Shown here in pieces: positions 1 through 8,908 of a stretch of DNA of 64,000 nt; the first letter of the stretch is position 1, and every line of letters begins with the position of its first letter. This DNA is from Panacagrimonas sp965216845. Its GTDB lineage: Bacteria; Pseudomonadota; Gammaproteobacteria; Nevskiales; Nevskiaceae. The DNA is taken from the NCBI GenBank assembly GCA_965216845.1, contig OZ244200.1, positions 744,001-808,000 on the forward strand. Reading direction: 5' to 3'. The notes beneath the pieces are model-generated. The model made no database searches. It was not told the DNA's origin and saw only the letters and a program-made list of their open reading frames with translations. A program made the position numbers and the translations under genes.

Positions 1-774
1 GCCGCGCGTCACGTCCTGCACGTTGGAAACCTGCGAACCCAGATGCAGATGCACCATGCGTAGTGCGTCCGCCATGTCCGCGTCTTGCAGCAGACGCACC
101 GCGTCCAATACTTGCGTTGCGGTGAGGCCGAATTTGGATTTCTCGCCGCCGGTGTTTTGCAGGGTGGAGCGGGAAATGCTGGCCAGACGAATGCGTAATC
201 CGATCAGTGGTTTGACGTCCAATGCGCGCGACTGCTCGATGATCAAGCCCAGCTCGGACAGCTTCTCCACCACGATGAACACGCGGTGGCCGAGCTTGCG
301 TCCGATCAGCGCGCGGCGGATGTAATCGCGATCCTTATAGCCGTTGCAGACGATGACCCGATCCGCCGGCGCCAGGCCCAACACCGCCGCCAGCTCGGGT
401 TTGGAGCCGGCTTCCAGGCCAACATCGCTGCCGTCCACAATCGCATCCACCACCGCTTTCTGCTGGTTCACCTTGATGGGATAGACTGCGGTGTAGTTGC
501 CGGCGTAGTCGTATTCGTCAATGACTTGCGCGAAGGCCTGACTCAGGCAGGCCACCCGGTCGCGCAGGATGTCGGTGAAACGAACCAGCACCGGCCACGG
601 CAAGCCGGCCTCCGGCAGGTGTTGCGCCAGCGCATGCAAGTCGATGGCGCCGGCTTGGGCGTCGCGATGCGGCGTGACCAGAACCTGACCGTCATCGCTG
701 ACGTCGAAATAGCCCTGACTCCATTGCGGGATGTTGTAAAGGCGGCGCGCCTGCGCCGGCGTCCAGTTGCTCAC
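1..774 (-). CDS. speA: Biosynthetic arginine decarboxylase, 5' part (runs off left edge)
   Basis: Arginine decarboxylase makes agmatine from arginine, the first step of the agmatine route to putrescine; it is a PLP enzyme of the alanine-racemase-fold (type III) class. The reverse strand reads from a GTG at 774 through 258 codons to the window edge with no stop. The N-terminus (SNWTPAQARRLYNIPQWSQG) is typical of SpeA, and the PLP-lysine motif YPIKVNQQ and a later LGSQVSNVQDV segment are present. It diverges from speE across a short gap, so the two polyamine genes probably share a promoter region. The GTG start is the first in-frame start that gives the conserved N-terminus. The C-terminal part is outside the window. 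Confidence 0.9.
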   Translation of the reverse strand, partial: MSNWTPAQARRLYNIPQWSQGYFDVSDDGQVLVTPHRDAQAGAIDLHALAQHLPEAGLPWPVLVRFTDILRDRVACLSQAFAQVIDEYDYAGNYTAVYPIKVNQQKAVVDAIVDGSDVGLEAGSKPELAAVLGLAPADRVIVCNGYKDRDYIRRALIGRKLGHRVFIVVEKLSELGLIIEQSRALDVKPLIGLRIRLASISRSTLQNTGGEKSKFGLTATQVLDAVRLLQDADMADALRMVHLHLGSQVSNVQDVTRG

Positions 775-866
775 GGCCGGATTGGGGTGGCGCGAGCGTA
801 TACTCGCCGCCGCATTGTGCAGCAATCGGCTGCATGAACCGAACCAAGATGGCGCTGGAGCAAGCG

Positions 867-1703
867 ATGACGCTGGACAATCAATGGTTTACCGAAGTGC
901 TGGACGCCTCCGGCACCGCCTTTTCGCTCAAGGGTGAGAAGCTGCACGAGGAACAGACGCCGTATCAGAAGATCGAAATCTGGCAGACCGAAAGCTTCGG
1001 CAAACTGATGGTGATCGACGGTTGCACCATGGTGTCCACGCGTGACAATTTTCTCTATCACGAGATGATGTCGCACCCGGCGCTGCATTCGCATCCGGCG
1101 CCGCGAAACGTGGTGGTGGTCGGCGGCGGTGATTGCGGCACCCTGTCCGAGGTACTGAAGCACCCGCAGGTGGAGTCCGCCACCCAGGTGGAAATTGACG
1201 AGCGCGTAACGCGTCTGTCCGAACAGCATTTCCCGGAGCTGTGCACCCGCAACACGGACCCGCGCGCGACCCTGTATTTTGGTGACGGCATCGCTTGGAT
1301 GAAGCAGGCGCCGGCGGCGTCGTTGGACCTCATCATCATCGATTCCACCGATCCGGTTGGCCCCGCCGAGGGCCTGTTCGGCAAGCGTTTTTACGTGGAT
1401 TGTCTGCGCGCGCTCAAGCCCGATGGCTTGCTGGTGCAGCAATCTGAATCGCCCTTGCTACATCAATCCCTGATTCAGGAAATGCATCAGGCGATGCGCG
1501 ATGTGGGCTTTGCGCGCACCCATTTGTTGCATTTTCCACAGCCGATTTACCCTTCCGGATGGTGGTCCGCCTCGATCGCCAGCAAGGCGGATGAGCCGCT
1601 GGTGCAACGCTTGGATGAAGCCAATATTGCGGCCCTGGACTGCCGTTATTACAACGCGGACATCCACCGCGCGGCATTCGCGCTGCCGAATTTTCTGCGT
1701 TAG
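867..1703 (+). CDS. speE: Spermidine synthase (polyamine aminopropyltransferase)
   Basis: Transfers the aminopropyl group of decarboxylated S-adenosylmethionine to putrescine, giving spermidine; cytosolic. The 278-residue product has the family signature VVVVGGGDCGTLSEVLKH (nucleotide-binding glycine loop), the acidic VEIDERV strand and IIIDSTDPVGPAEGLF around the catalytic aspartate. I chose the ATG at 867 because GGAG sits six bases upstream; an in-frame ATG at 834 has no ribosome site. Length fits the bacterial family (about 280-290). Its stop overlaps the stop of the convergent DUF4124 gene by four bases. A TATACT box at 799-804 in the gap to speA could be a -10 element, but no clear -35 goes with it. 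Confidence 0.95.
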   Translation: MTLDNQWFTEVLDASGTAFSLKGEKLHEEQTPYQKIEIWQTESFGKLMVIDGCTMVSTRDNFLYHEMMSHPALHSHPAPRNVVVVGGGDCGTLSEVLKHPQVESATQVEIDERVTRLSEQHFPELCTRNTDPRATLYFGDGIAWMKQAPAASLDLIIIDSTDPVGPAEGLFGKRFYVDCLRALKPDGLLVQQSESPLLHQSLIQEMHQAMRDVGFARTHLLHFPQPIYPSGWWSASIASKADEPLVQRLDEANIAALDCRYYNADIHRAAFALPNFLR

Positions 1704-2140
1704 TTTTCGGCGCCTTGGCGCAGCGCTGGCTCGCCACACAGTTCCATCACCTGATCCTCGGTTTTGGCGATCAGCGCCGCGACTTCCTCGGCGTCATACT
1801 CGCGCTGATGGCCTTGACCGTCGGTTTCCACAATGCGCACGGATTTTCGGTAGCTGTCCAGCTGTTTTTGCCGACGCAGACATTCGTCCTCGATGGCTTG
1901 CTCGGATACGGCAGCGGACTCGTCCGGCAAATTGATCTGGAAGTCACCGCTGGCGCTGTCGGGCGCGGGTGGTGAGCGCTTGCCTTTGCCCAGCAGTAAG
2001 CGCACTTCTTCGGCACCCTCGGCAGGTGGCTGGTCGCCGTAGTGAACCTGTCCCTCGGCATCTTTCCAGCGGTAGGTTTTCTGCGCCAGCGCGGACTGGC
2101 TCACGACGGCGATCAAGATCAAGCCAACGCCCAGGCGCAT
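1700..2140 (-). CDS. DUF4124-domain periplasmic protein
   Basis: A 146-residue exported protein of unknown role. Residues 1-20 form a signal peptide (hydrophobic run then SALAQ), followed directly by a DUF4124 motif (KTYRWKDAEGQVHYGDQPP), a short beta-rich module common at the N-terminus of gammaproteobacterial envelope proteins. The rest is a charged, probably helical region with two cysteines. The ATG at 2140 follows a GGGG ribosome site seven bases upstream; the TTG one codon earlier is less likely. It ends tail-to-tail with speE. No function can be assigned from sequence. Confidence 0.75.
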   Translation of the reverse strand: MRLGVGLILIAVVSQSALAQKTYRWKDAEGQVHYGDQPPAEGAEEVRLLLGKGKRSPPAPDSASGDFQINLPDESAAVSEQAIEDECLRRQKQLDSYRKSVRIVETDGQGHQREYDAEEVAALIAKTEDQVMELCGEPALRQGAEN

Positions 2141-2227
2141 CAATCATCCCCAACTGCGAGTTGCCCGGCATTCTAATCCCTTCCTGCCTGACCGCCGCCG
2201 TTCAGTTTGGCCCCCTAGAATGCGCGC

Positions 2228-3121
2228 ATGAATATCCGAAGCTGGCTGCTGAGCCTGAGTCTTTTGTTGGTGGCGCTGGGACTGGTCGAGTTCTGGCTGG
2301 TGCAACGCGCGCATCAAGCCATGCGCGAACTGCGCACATCCTTGGTCGCCCACGGCGAGTTGCGTTACCAGCGGCTATGGCCGTGGTTGTGGGGCGCCGG
2401 GCGCGTTGAAGGCTTGAGTTTTGAGCCGGCCGGCCTGTTGCAGTCGCAAACCGGCTTGCCGCAGGGCTATCGCATTCAGATCGAAAAGCTCACGGTCGAA
2501 CGCATCGACCCGGGTTGGATCGGGGACTCGGTGGCGGTGCGAGGTCGCATGCTGGGCTTGAAGCTGCCGTTGATCGAGCCTGCCGATTCACCGGCGCCAG
2601 ACCGCCCGCCCATTCTCACCGAGCTGGGTTATCAGCAATGGGTGTTCGACTTTGACTATCAGGCGCGCTACCTGCCGGCGGCAAAAATGTGGGTGCTGCA
2701 ATTGGAGGGTTTTGGGGACGATTTCGTGTCGCTGTCCGCGAGCCTGACCTTGGGTGGTGACCTCGCCTTGTTGCAGAACGCACCGGATCAGATCCGGCTG
2801 GCGCGGCTGGCGCTGTCGGTGGAGGACGCCGGTTTGTGGGATCGCTATCGGGCCGTATCCGAGCAGCGCGGCTTTGATCAGACGGCGCTGGCGGATTACT
2901 GGAATCAGCACATTGAACGTTTGCCCGACGCGCAGGGTTGGGATGCCCAGCGCCGCAATGCCCTGCACGCCGTGATTGACGAGCAGCGCGGTTTTGAGGT
3001 GGTGCTGGAGCCGCCGGGTGAGATGTTGCTGCGCAACCTGCGGTTGTCGCCGTTTCACACCTGGCCAAAGGGCTTTGGCCTGACGCTCAAACAAAAAGGG
3101 CCGGATTTCTCCGGCCCTTGA
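2228..3121 (+). CDS. Conserved-looking hypothetical membrane-anchored protein
   Basis: A 297-residue protein that I do not recognise. Residues 5-26 form one hydrophobic segment, an uncleaved signal anchor, after which the chain is soluble, rich in aspartate and tryptophan, and has regular beta-like spacing. It therefore likely sits on the periplasmic side of the inner membrane. The last seven codons lie inside the stem-loop that ends the facing amtB transcript, so the C-terminus (GPDFSGP) is fixed by a terminator sequence; the functional protein may not need it. A TAGAAT box at 2215-2220 just before the start could be a -10 element. Confidence 0.65.
   Translation: MNIRSWLLSLSLLLVALGLVEFWLVQRAHQAMRELRTSLVAHGELRYQRLWPWLWGAGRVEGLSFEPAGLLQSQTGLPQGYRIQIEKLTVERIDPGWIGDSVAVRGRMLGLKLPLIEPADSPAPDRPPILTELGYQQWVFDFDYQARYLPAAKMWVLQLEGFGDDFVSLSASLTLGGDLALLQNAPDQIRLARLALSVEDAGLWDRYRAVSEQRGFDQTALADYWNQHIERLPDAQGWDAQRRNALHAVIDEQRGFEVVLEPPGEMLLRNLRLSPFHTWPKGFGLTLKQKGPDFSGP
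3092..3119 (-). terminator. Rho-independent terminator of glnK-amtB
   Basis: A nine-base perfect stem (AAGGGCCGG, six-base loop, CCGGCCCTT) is followed on the reverse strand by a run of five T, the classical layout for a leftward terminator. It lies 23 bases beyond the amtB stop and inside the 3' end of the rightward gene at 2228-3121. On the forward strand no T-run follows, so it should act mainly on amtB. Confidence 0.85.
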
Positions 3122-3141
3122 TGGCATCTGAAGCAGGTAAT

Positions 3142-4422
3142 TCAGAGATCGTAGCCGCGCTCGTTATGCGCCACCTGATCCAGACCGATCTGTTCTTCAT
3201 CGGCGCTGACCCGCAGACCCACCAGCAGACCCACCACTTTCAGAATCACGAAGGTGACAACGGCGGTGTAGCCAATGGTGGCGATGACGCCGGTGAACTG
3301 CACGCCCAGCTGTGAGCCCATGTTCATGCCTTCGGCATAGCCCTGGCCGCTGAACACGCCCAGCGCGTCGGACGCAAAGACGCCGGCCGCCATGGTGCCC
3401 AGAATGCCGCCCACGCCGTGCACCGGGAAAACGTCCAGCGAATCGTCGATCTTTAGCACGCGCTTGAGCACATTGGTCATGACGAAGCACACCGCGCCGG
3501 CACTGACACCGATGATCAACGCGCCGCCCGGCCCCACGAATCCGGAAGCCGGGGTGATGGTGCCCAGGCCAGCTACCATGCCGGTGACCATCCCCAAGGC
3601 GGAAGGCTTGCCGTAACGCAACCATTCGCAAACCGACCAGGTGGCCGCGCCCATCGCCGCAGAAATATGCGTCACCAGCAAGGCCATGGCGGCGTTGCCA
3701 TCGGCCGCCAGCGCCGAACCCGCGTTGAAGCCGAACCAGCCCACCCACAGCATGGCCGCGCCGGTGATGGTCATGGTCATGTTGTGCGGCAGCATCGGCG
3801 CGGTGGGAAAGCCGTCGCGCTTGCCCAGCACCATCGCCGCCACCAGCGCCGCCACACCGGCGGTGATATGCACCACCGTGCCGCCGGCAAAGTCCAGCAG
3901 GCCGGCGTTGAACAGCCAGCCGGTTTCCGCCCACACCCAATGCGTGACCGGCACGTAGACCGCAATCAGCCACACCGCGGAAAACAGCAACATGGCGGAA
4001 AACTTCATGCGTTCGGCAAAGCCGCCCACGATCAGTGCCGGCGTGATGATGGCGAAGGTCATCTGAAAGGCGGCGAACAGCGATTCGGGAATGCCGCCGC
4101 TCATCGCGCCTTCGCCGACGCCGGCGAACATCGCCTTGGACAGGTCCCCGATGAAGCCATTGCCGCCGCTGAAGGCCAGGCTGTAACCCACCGCCACCCA
4201 CAAAAAGGTGGCCAGGCAGGTGATGGAAAAACACTGCATCAGTACCGACAGCACGTTCTTGCTGCGTACCAGGCCGGCGTAGAACAGCGCCAGGCCCGGC
4301 AGCGTCATGAACAGCACCAGGGCGGTGGACGCCAGAATCCAGGCGGTGTCGCCCGAATTCAATCCGTCTTCGGCGACGGCGCTCAGCGGCAGGCACAGCA
4401 GCGCCGCAATCATCCATTTCAT
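3142..4422 (-). CDS. amtB: Ammonium transporter AmtB
   Basis: Inner-membrane channel that brings in ammonium and is closed by GlnK when nitrogen is plentiful. The product has a cleavable signal peptide (MKWMIAALLCLPLSAVA), then eleven hydrophobic segments. The two pore histidines are in GGTVVHITAG (His185) and FPVHGVGG (His335), and the Amt signature DFAGGTVVH is intact. The start at 4422 is chosen because GGGGGAG lies six bases upstream; two ATGs just before it would leave no spacing. It lies 38 bases downstream of glnK and shares its transcript, which ends at the stem-loop at 3092-3119. Confidence 0.95.
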   Translation of the reverse strand: MKWMIAALLCLPLSAVAEDGLNSGDTAWILASTALVLFMTLPGLALFYAGLVRSKNVLSVLMQCFSITCLATFLWVAVGYSLAFSGGNGFIGDLSKAMFAGVGEGAMSGGIPESLFAAFQMTFAIITPALIVGGFAERMKFSAMLLFSAVWLIAVYVPVTHWVWAETGWLFNAGLLDFAGGTVVHITAGVAALVAAMVLGKRDGFPTAPMLPHNMTMTITGAAMLWVGWFGFNAGSALAADGNAAMALLVTHISAAMGAATWSVCEWLRYGKPSALGMVTGMVAGLGTITPASGFVGPGGALIIGVSAGAVCFVMTNVLKRVLKIDDSLDVFPVHGVGGILGTMAAGVFASDALGVFSGQGYAEGMNMGSQLGVQFTGVIATIGYTAVVTFVILKVVGLLVGLRVSADEEQIGLDQVAHNERGYDL

Positions 4423-4460
4423 CATCATCTCCCCCAATTGACTGGAATTATCGCGCCGGA

Positions 4461-4799
4461 TCAGACCGCGCTGTCGCCAGATTCGCCGGTACGGATGCGC
4501 ATGCCCTGCTGCAGGTCGTAGACGAAAATCTTGCCGTCGCCGATCTGGCCGGTCTTGGCCGCGCCTTGAATGGCTTCCACGGCCTGATCCACCAGCTCGG
4601 CGCCAAGCGCCACTTCCAGCTTGATCTTGGGCAGCAAATCCACCACGTATTCGGCGCCGCGATACAACTCCGTATGGCCTTTCTGGCGCCCGAAGCCGCG
4701 GACTTCGGTGACGGTCATGCCTTGCACGCCGATGTCGGCCAGCGCCTCGCGCACCGCGTCCAGCTTGAACGGCTTGATGATGGCAACGAGCATTTTCAT
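4461..4799 (-). CDS. glnK: Nitrogen regulatory protein P-II
   Basis: A 112-residue trimeric signal protein that senses 2-oxoglutarate, ATP/ADP and glutamine, and blocks AmtB. The T-loop (TELYRGAEYVVDLLPK) carries the uridylylated tyrosine at position 51, and the C-terminal signature GKIFVYDL is present. It is the first gene of the glnK-amtB pair, the usual linkage, so GlnK is a better name than GlnB, though the two paralogues are hard to tell apart by sequence. A sigma-54-like promoter lies about 65 bases upstream, which fits nitrogen control through NtrC. Confidence 0.95.
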   Translation of the reverse strand: MKMLVAIIKPFKLDAVREALADIGVQGMTVTEVRGFGRQKGHTELYRGAEYVVDLLPKIKLEVALGAELVDQAVEAIQGAAKTGQIGDGKIFVYDLQQGMRIRTGESGDSAV

Positions 4800-4865
4800 G
4801 GTCCCCTCCCTGATCTTCGTCTTGTTGAGAATAGACCGCTCAGTCTACCCAATACGGCGCGTTTG

Positions 4866-4880
4866 GCCCACGAGGTGCCA
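4866..4880 (-). promoter_or_regulatory. Sigma-54-type (-24/-12) promoter for glnK-amtB
   Basis: The reverse strand reads TGGCACCTCGTGGGC. The GG and GC pairs are exactly ten bases apart and the -24 half (TGGCAC) is perfect; the -12 half is GGGC instead of TTGC. Transcription would start near 4854, about 55 bases before glnK. It lies directly after the thrB stop codon. glnK-amtB operons are classically RpoN/NtrC dependent; the site is inferred from sequence only. Confidence 0.5.
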
Positions 4881-4884
4881 CTTG

Positions 4885-5829
4885 TCACGCCGACAGTGCC
4901 GGAAGTCTGGCTTCACGCAGGTGGGTCAGAATGTTGCGGTAGGCATTCGGATCCTTGACGTGAACCAGGCCGCCGTCGCGCGGAAACAGGCCGTCGAACA
5001 GGCGTGACAGATAAAACCGCAGGGCGGCGGCGCGCAACACCAGCGGCCAGGCATCCAGTTCCACGCCTTGAGGCTGACGGTTGGCGCAATACGCCCTGAT
5101 CATGGCCTGCGCCCGCGCCGGGTTGATGTGACCGCTGGCGTCGGTGCACCAGTCGTTGACGGTGATCGCCAGGTCGTAAATCAGCGCATCGTTGCAGGCG
5201 TAATAGAAGTCGATCAGGCCGGTGAGCCGCTGGTCCACGAACAGCACGTTGTCGCGAAACAGGTCAGCATGAATCACCCCCTGCGGCAAGGCGCTGAAAT
5301 CCAGTGCGGACTGAGCCTGGAGTTCGTCACGAATCAGGTCCTGGTCCGACGCCTCGAGTTGCGGCAGGAGCTGCTGGGCGGTGTCATGACGCCATTGCGT
5401 CCCGCGTGTGTTTTGCGCATGACCGGGGAACGAGCGCGCGCCGAGATGCAGCTTGGACAAAGCCTCACCCACCGCCTCGCACTGCGCCAAACTGGGAAAC
5501 AGCACGCTCTGACCACTCAGGCGTTGTACCAGTGCCGCCGGCTTGCCGTTGAGCTGCAACAGGTTGCGCCCATCCTTGGCGCGCAGCGGCATCGCGCAGG
5601 GCAGTCCGTGGGTTGCCAAATGATCCATCAGGCCCAGAAAAAACGGCAGATCGTCATAGTTCAGGCGCTCGAACAGGGTCAGCACCCAGCGCCCGTCCCG
5701 CGTGTCCACGAAATAATTGGTGTTTTCCACTCCCTCACCAATGCCCTGAAAGCCAATGACCTGGCCCAGCGGGTATTGCCTGAGAAAGGTCTCCAGTTCG
5801 GATTGACTGACTTTGGTGAAGACGGACAT
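4885..5829 (-). CDS. thrB: Homoserine kinase (APH-fold type)
   Basis: Phosphorylates homoserine in threonine synthesis. The 314-residue product belongs to the aminoglycoside-phosphotransferase-like ThrB found in pseudomonads and relatives, not the GHMP-kinase form of E. coli. The N-terminus MSVFTKVSQSELETFL and glycine loop GIGEGVENTNYFV bind ATP; the catalytic loop is HADLFRDNVLF and the metal-binding motif LIDFYYA follows. The open frame runs far upstream inside trkH, but the ATG at 5829 gives the family start. It lies 71 bases after trkH on the same strand. Confidence 0.92.
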   Translation of the reverse strand: MSVFTKVSQSELETFLRQYPLGQVIGFQGIGEGVENTNYFVDTRDGRWVLTLFERLNYDDLPFFLGLMDHLATHGLPCAMPLRAKDGRNLLQLNGKPAALVQRLSGQSVLFPSLAQCEAVGEALSKLHLGARSFPGHAQNTRGTQWRHDTAQQLLPQLEASDQDLIRDELQAQSALDFSALPQGVIHADLFRDNVLFVDQRLTGLIDFYYACNDALIYDLAITVNDWCTDASGHINPARAQAMIRAYCANRQPQGVELDAWPLVLRAAALRFYLSRLFDGLFPRDGGLVHVKDPNAYRNILTHLREARLPALSA

Positions 5830-5900
5830 GGGAAGCAGTTTGTGGTTGCCGGTTTGCAGTTTCCAGGGGCGGTGATCAGGAAACGGGAAGCTGCGGGTGC

Positions 5901-7394
5901 TCAGCGGCGCCAGAACGCGGGCGTGAACACGATCAACAGGGTAAAGATTTCCAGGCGACCCAGCAGCATGGTGAAAATCAGCACCCATTTTCCAAAGTCG
6001 CTGACCGGCGCCATGGAGCCATTGAGCGGGCCCAGGCCAGGCCCCAGGTTGTTGATGGCCGACGCCACCGCCGACAGCGCGATCACCGGCTCCAGGCCGG
6101 TCGCCATCATGACAAAGGTGAGGATGATGGTTGCGCCGATGTAAACGGAGAAAAATCCACCGACGGCGTAGACCACCTGATCGTCCACCACCTTGCCGCC
6201 GAGCTTGATCGGCAATTCGGCATTGGGGTGGATCAAGCGCTGAATCTCGCGCATGGCCTGCTTGACGAACAGCATCAGGCGCACGACCTTGACGCCGCCG
6301 GAGGTTGAACCCGAGCAGCCGACCATGAACGCGCACAGAATCAGCATCACCGGCGCATAAACCGGCCAGTGGCTCGGGTCGGTGGTGGAGAATCCGGTGT
6401 TGGTGCCGTAGGCAATGACATGAAACGCGGCGGTGCGCACGGCCGTCAGCGGATCGCCCAGGGTGTTGTCGAAAATCAGCGGCAGGCTGATCAGGCTGGT
6501 GTAGGCCACCACCAGCGCAATGCACACGCGCAATTCCGAATCGCGCCAATAGGCGTAAGGGCTGCGGTTGCGCCACGCCAGAAAGTGGGTGGCGAAGTTG
6601 GTGGTGCCCAGCATCATGAAGCCCATCACCACCCACTCCAGCGCCGGGCTGTTGAAAAAGCCGATGCTCTGGTCATGGGTGGAAAAGCCGCCGGTGGCGA
6701 TGGTGGAGAAGGCGTGACACAGCGCATCAAAGGCGCTCATGCCCATGGCCCAATAGGTCAGCCCGCACACCACCGTCAGCGAGAAATACACCAGCCACAG
6801 CACCCGTGCGGTTTCGGTAATGCGCGGCGTGAGCTTGGAATTCTTCATCGGCCCCGGCATCTCCGCCCGATACAGCTGCATGCCGCCAACGCCCAGCATT
6901 GGCAGAATGGCCACCGCCAAGACGATGATGCCCATACCGCCCAGCCAGTGCAGTTGCACGCGATAGAAATTGATCGCCTTGGGTAAGTCGTCCAGGCCGG
7001 AGGAGACGGTGGTGGCGCCGGTGGTGGTGAGCCCGGAGACGGCATCGAACAGCGCGTCGGTGAAACTGTTCCAGGCGCCGGTATCGCTCAGGTACAGTGG
7101 AATGGCGCCAAAGCTGCCCAGCACCCCCCAGAACAGCACCGTGACCAGAAAGCCGTCGCGGATCTTCAAGTCCGCCACCCGGTTGCGCGCCGGCCACCAG
7201 ATCAGTGTTCCCGTGAGCAAGGTGATCCAGAAGCCGGTCACGAACGGGGCGTAGGTGAACTCCCCGAACATCAGCCCGACAATAACCGGCGAGACCATGG
7301 TCAGGCTGAACAGCATCAGCAGGATGCCGGTGACGCGCTGGACCGCAACAAAGCGGTGACGGCGGGCGCGGAACAGGCTGAAGCGCAAGGGCAT
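5901..7394 (-). CDS. trkH: Trk potassium uptake protein, membrane subunit TrkH
   Basis: Integral membrane subunit of the Trk K+ uptake system, working with TrkA. The 497-residue product has four repeats of membrane-pore-membrane architecture. The four filter loops are visible: GLTTTGATT, STIATGGFS, AYGTNTGFS and NNLGPGLG. Length and start (basic N-terminus MPLRFSLFRARR) match the family. It follows trkA by 22 bases, so both are probably made from the same leftward transcript and reach stoichiometric levels together. Confidence 0.95.
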   Translation of the reverse strand: MPLRFSLFRARRHRFVAVQRVTGILLMLFSLTMVSPVIVGLMFGEFTYAPFVTGFWITLLTGTLIWWPARNRVADLKIRDGFLVTVLFWGVLGSFGAIPLYLSDTGAWNSFTDALFDAVSGLTTTGATTVSSGLDDLPKAINFYRVQLHWLGGMGIIVLAVAILPMLGVGGMQLYRAEMPGPMKNSKLTPRITETARVLWLVYFSLTVVCGLTYWAMGMSAFDALCHAFSTIATGGFSTHDQSIGFFNSPALEWVVMGFMMLGTTNFATHFLAWRNRSPYAYWRDSELRVCIALVVAYTSLISLPLIFDNTLGDPLTAVRTAAFHVIAYGTNTGFSTTDPSHWPVYAPVMLILCAFMVGCSGSTSGGVKVVRLMLFVKQAMREIQRLIHPNAELPIKLGGKVVDDQVVYAVGGFFSVYIGATIILTFVMMATGLEPVIALSAVASAINNLGPGLGPLNGSMAPVSDFGKWVLIFTMLLGRLEIFTLLIVFTPAFWRR

Positions 7395-7416
7395 GACGCG
7401 GTCGCGGACGCTTTGT

Positions 7417-8790
7417 CTAGATGAAACCCAAGCCGACCTGGAACAGTTTTTCCACGTCCTTGGTGTATTTCTTTTCGACGATGAACAGAATCACGTGATC
7501 CTCGGCTTCGATCACGGTGTCGTGATGGGCGATGATCACCTGAGCCTCACGCACGATGGCGCCGATGGTGGTGCCCTTGGGCATCTTGATTTCGTCCAGC
7601 CGGCGGCCGACCACCTTGGAGCTCTTGTAGTCGCCATGCGCCACCGCCTCGATGGCCTCGGCGGCGCCACGGCGCAGCGAATGCACCCGCACCATGTCGC
7701 CCCGACGCACATGCGCCAACAGTGCCGACACCGTGGCCTGCTGCGGCGAGATGGCGATGTCGATGGCGCCGCCTTCGACCAGGTCCACGTAGGACAGGCG
7801 GTTGATCAGCGACAGCGCCTTGCGCGCGCCCAGCCGTCTGGCCAGCATGGCGGACAGGATATTGGCCTCGTCGTCGTTGGTGACGGCGCAGAACACATCC
7901 ACGTCCTCGATGTTTTCCTCCACCAGCAGCTCCTCGTTGGCGGCGTCACCCCACAGCACGGTGCTGCGATCCAGCTGTTCGGACAACAGCCGTGCGCGGT
8001 CGCGGGAGCGTTCCAGAATCTTGACCTGCATCTGTGATTCCAGCGCCCGCGCCAGGCGGTAGCCAATCTGGCCGCCGCCGGCCAGCAACACCCGTTTGAC
8101 CGGGTTTTCGGTGCGTCGCAACTCCGCCATGATCTTGCGGATGTGCTCGCGGGCGGCGATGAAAAACACCTCATCCTCGGCTTCGATGATGGTGTCGCCT
8201 TCAGGAATGATGGGGCGGCCGCGGCGGTAAATGGCGGCAACGCGGGCGTCAATGTTCGGTAAATGCTCCGGTAATTCGCGCAACTGACGCGATACCAGCG
8301 GGCCGCCGTAATAGGCCTTGACCCCCACCAGCCGCACCAGGCCATCGGCGAAATCCACCACCTGCAAGGCGCCGGGATATTCGATCAGCCGATGGATGTA
8401 ATCGGTCACCAGCTGCGCCGGCGAGATGTGCATGTCTACCGCCAGCGCATCCACCTCAAACAGCCGCGGGTGCGCCAGATATTCATCCGAGCGCACGCGC
8501 GCGATCTTGGTCGGCGTCTGGAACATGGTGTGCGCCACCTTGCAGGCCATCATGTTGGTCTCGTCCGAGCGGGTGACCGCGATGATCATGTCCGCGTCGT
8601 CCGCGCCGGCCTGCTTGAGGCTTTCCGGGTGGCTGGCGTAGCCGCGAATCGCACCGATATCCAGCCGCTCCTGCAACTCGTTGAGCAGGTTGATGTCGGT
8701 GTCGACCACCGTGACATCGTTGGCTTCGCCCGCCAGATTTTCGGCCAGCGTGCTGCCGACCTGGCCCGCACCGAGCACAATGATTTTCAC
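7417..8790 (-). CDS. trkA: Trk potassium uptake regulator TrkA
   Basis: Peripheral inner-membrane protein that gates TrkH by binding NAD(H) or ATP/ADP. The 457-residue chain has two RCK_N Rossmann domains, starting MKIIVLGAGQVGSTLAENL (residue 1) and RVLLAGGGQIGYRLARALE (around 232), each followed by an RCK_C domain. That is the full double-repeat form found in gammaproteobacteria. It lies between rsmB and trkH in the conserved def-fmt-rsmB-trkA order. Confidence 0.96.
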   Translation of the reverse strand: MKIIVLGAGQVGSTLAENLAGEANDVTVVDTDINLLNELQERLDIGAIRGYASHPESLKQAGADDADMIIAVTRSDETNMMACKVAHTMFQTPTKIARVRSDEYLAHPRLFEVDALAVDMHISPAQLVTDYIHRLIEYPGALQVVDFADGLVRLVGVKAYYGGPLVSRQLRELPEHLPNIDARVAAIYRRGRPIIPEGDTIIEAEDEVFFIAAREHIRKIMAELRRTENPVKRVLLAGGGQIGYRLARALESQMQVKILERSRDRARLLSEQLDRSTVLWGDAANEELLVEENIEDVDVFCAVTNDDEANILSAMLARRLGARKALSLINRLSYVDLVEGGAIDIAISPQQATVSALLAHVRRGDMVRVHSLRRGAAEAIEAVAHGDYKSSKVVGRRLDEIKMPKGTTIGAIVREAQVIIAHHDTVIEAEDHVILFIVEKKYTKDVEKLFQVGLGFI

Positions 8791-8908
8791 GCCAGCACCA
8801 TCAACGCTGAGAAATGGGGATTGGCCCCGCTCATGCCTGCGTCATCTCAAAAACAGGGCGCGCACCTTACGCCTGCCGTGTGCGTCGCGCAATACAGCCG
8901 TACGCGGG

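Noticed and set aside
3197..4417. 406-codon frame inside amtB, same strand
   Set aside because: Arg/His-rich frame-shifted shadow of AmtB, which is intact with both pore histidines.
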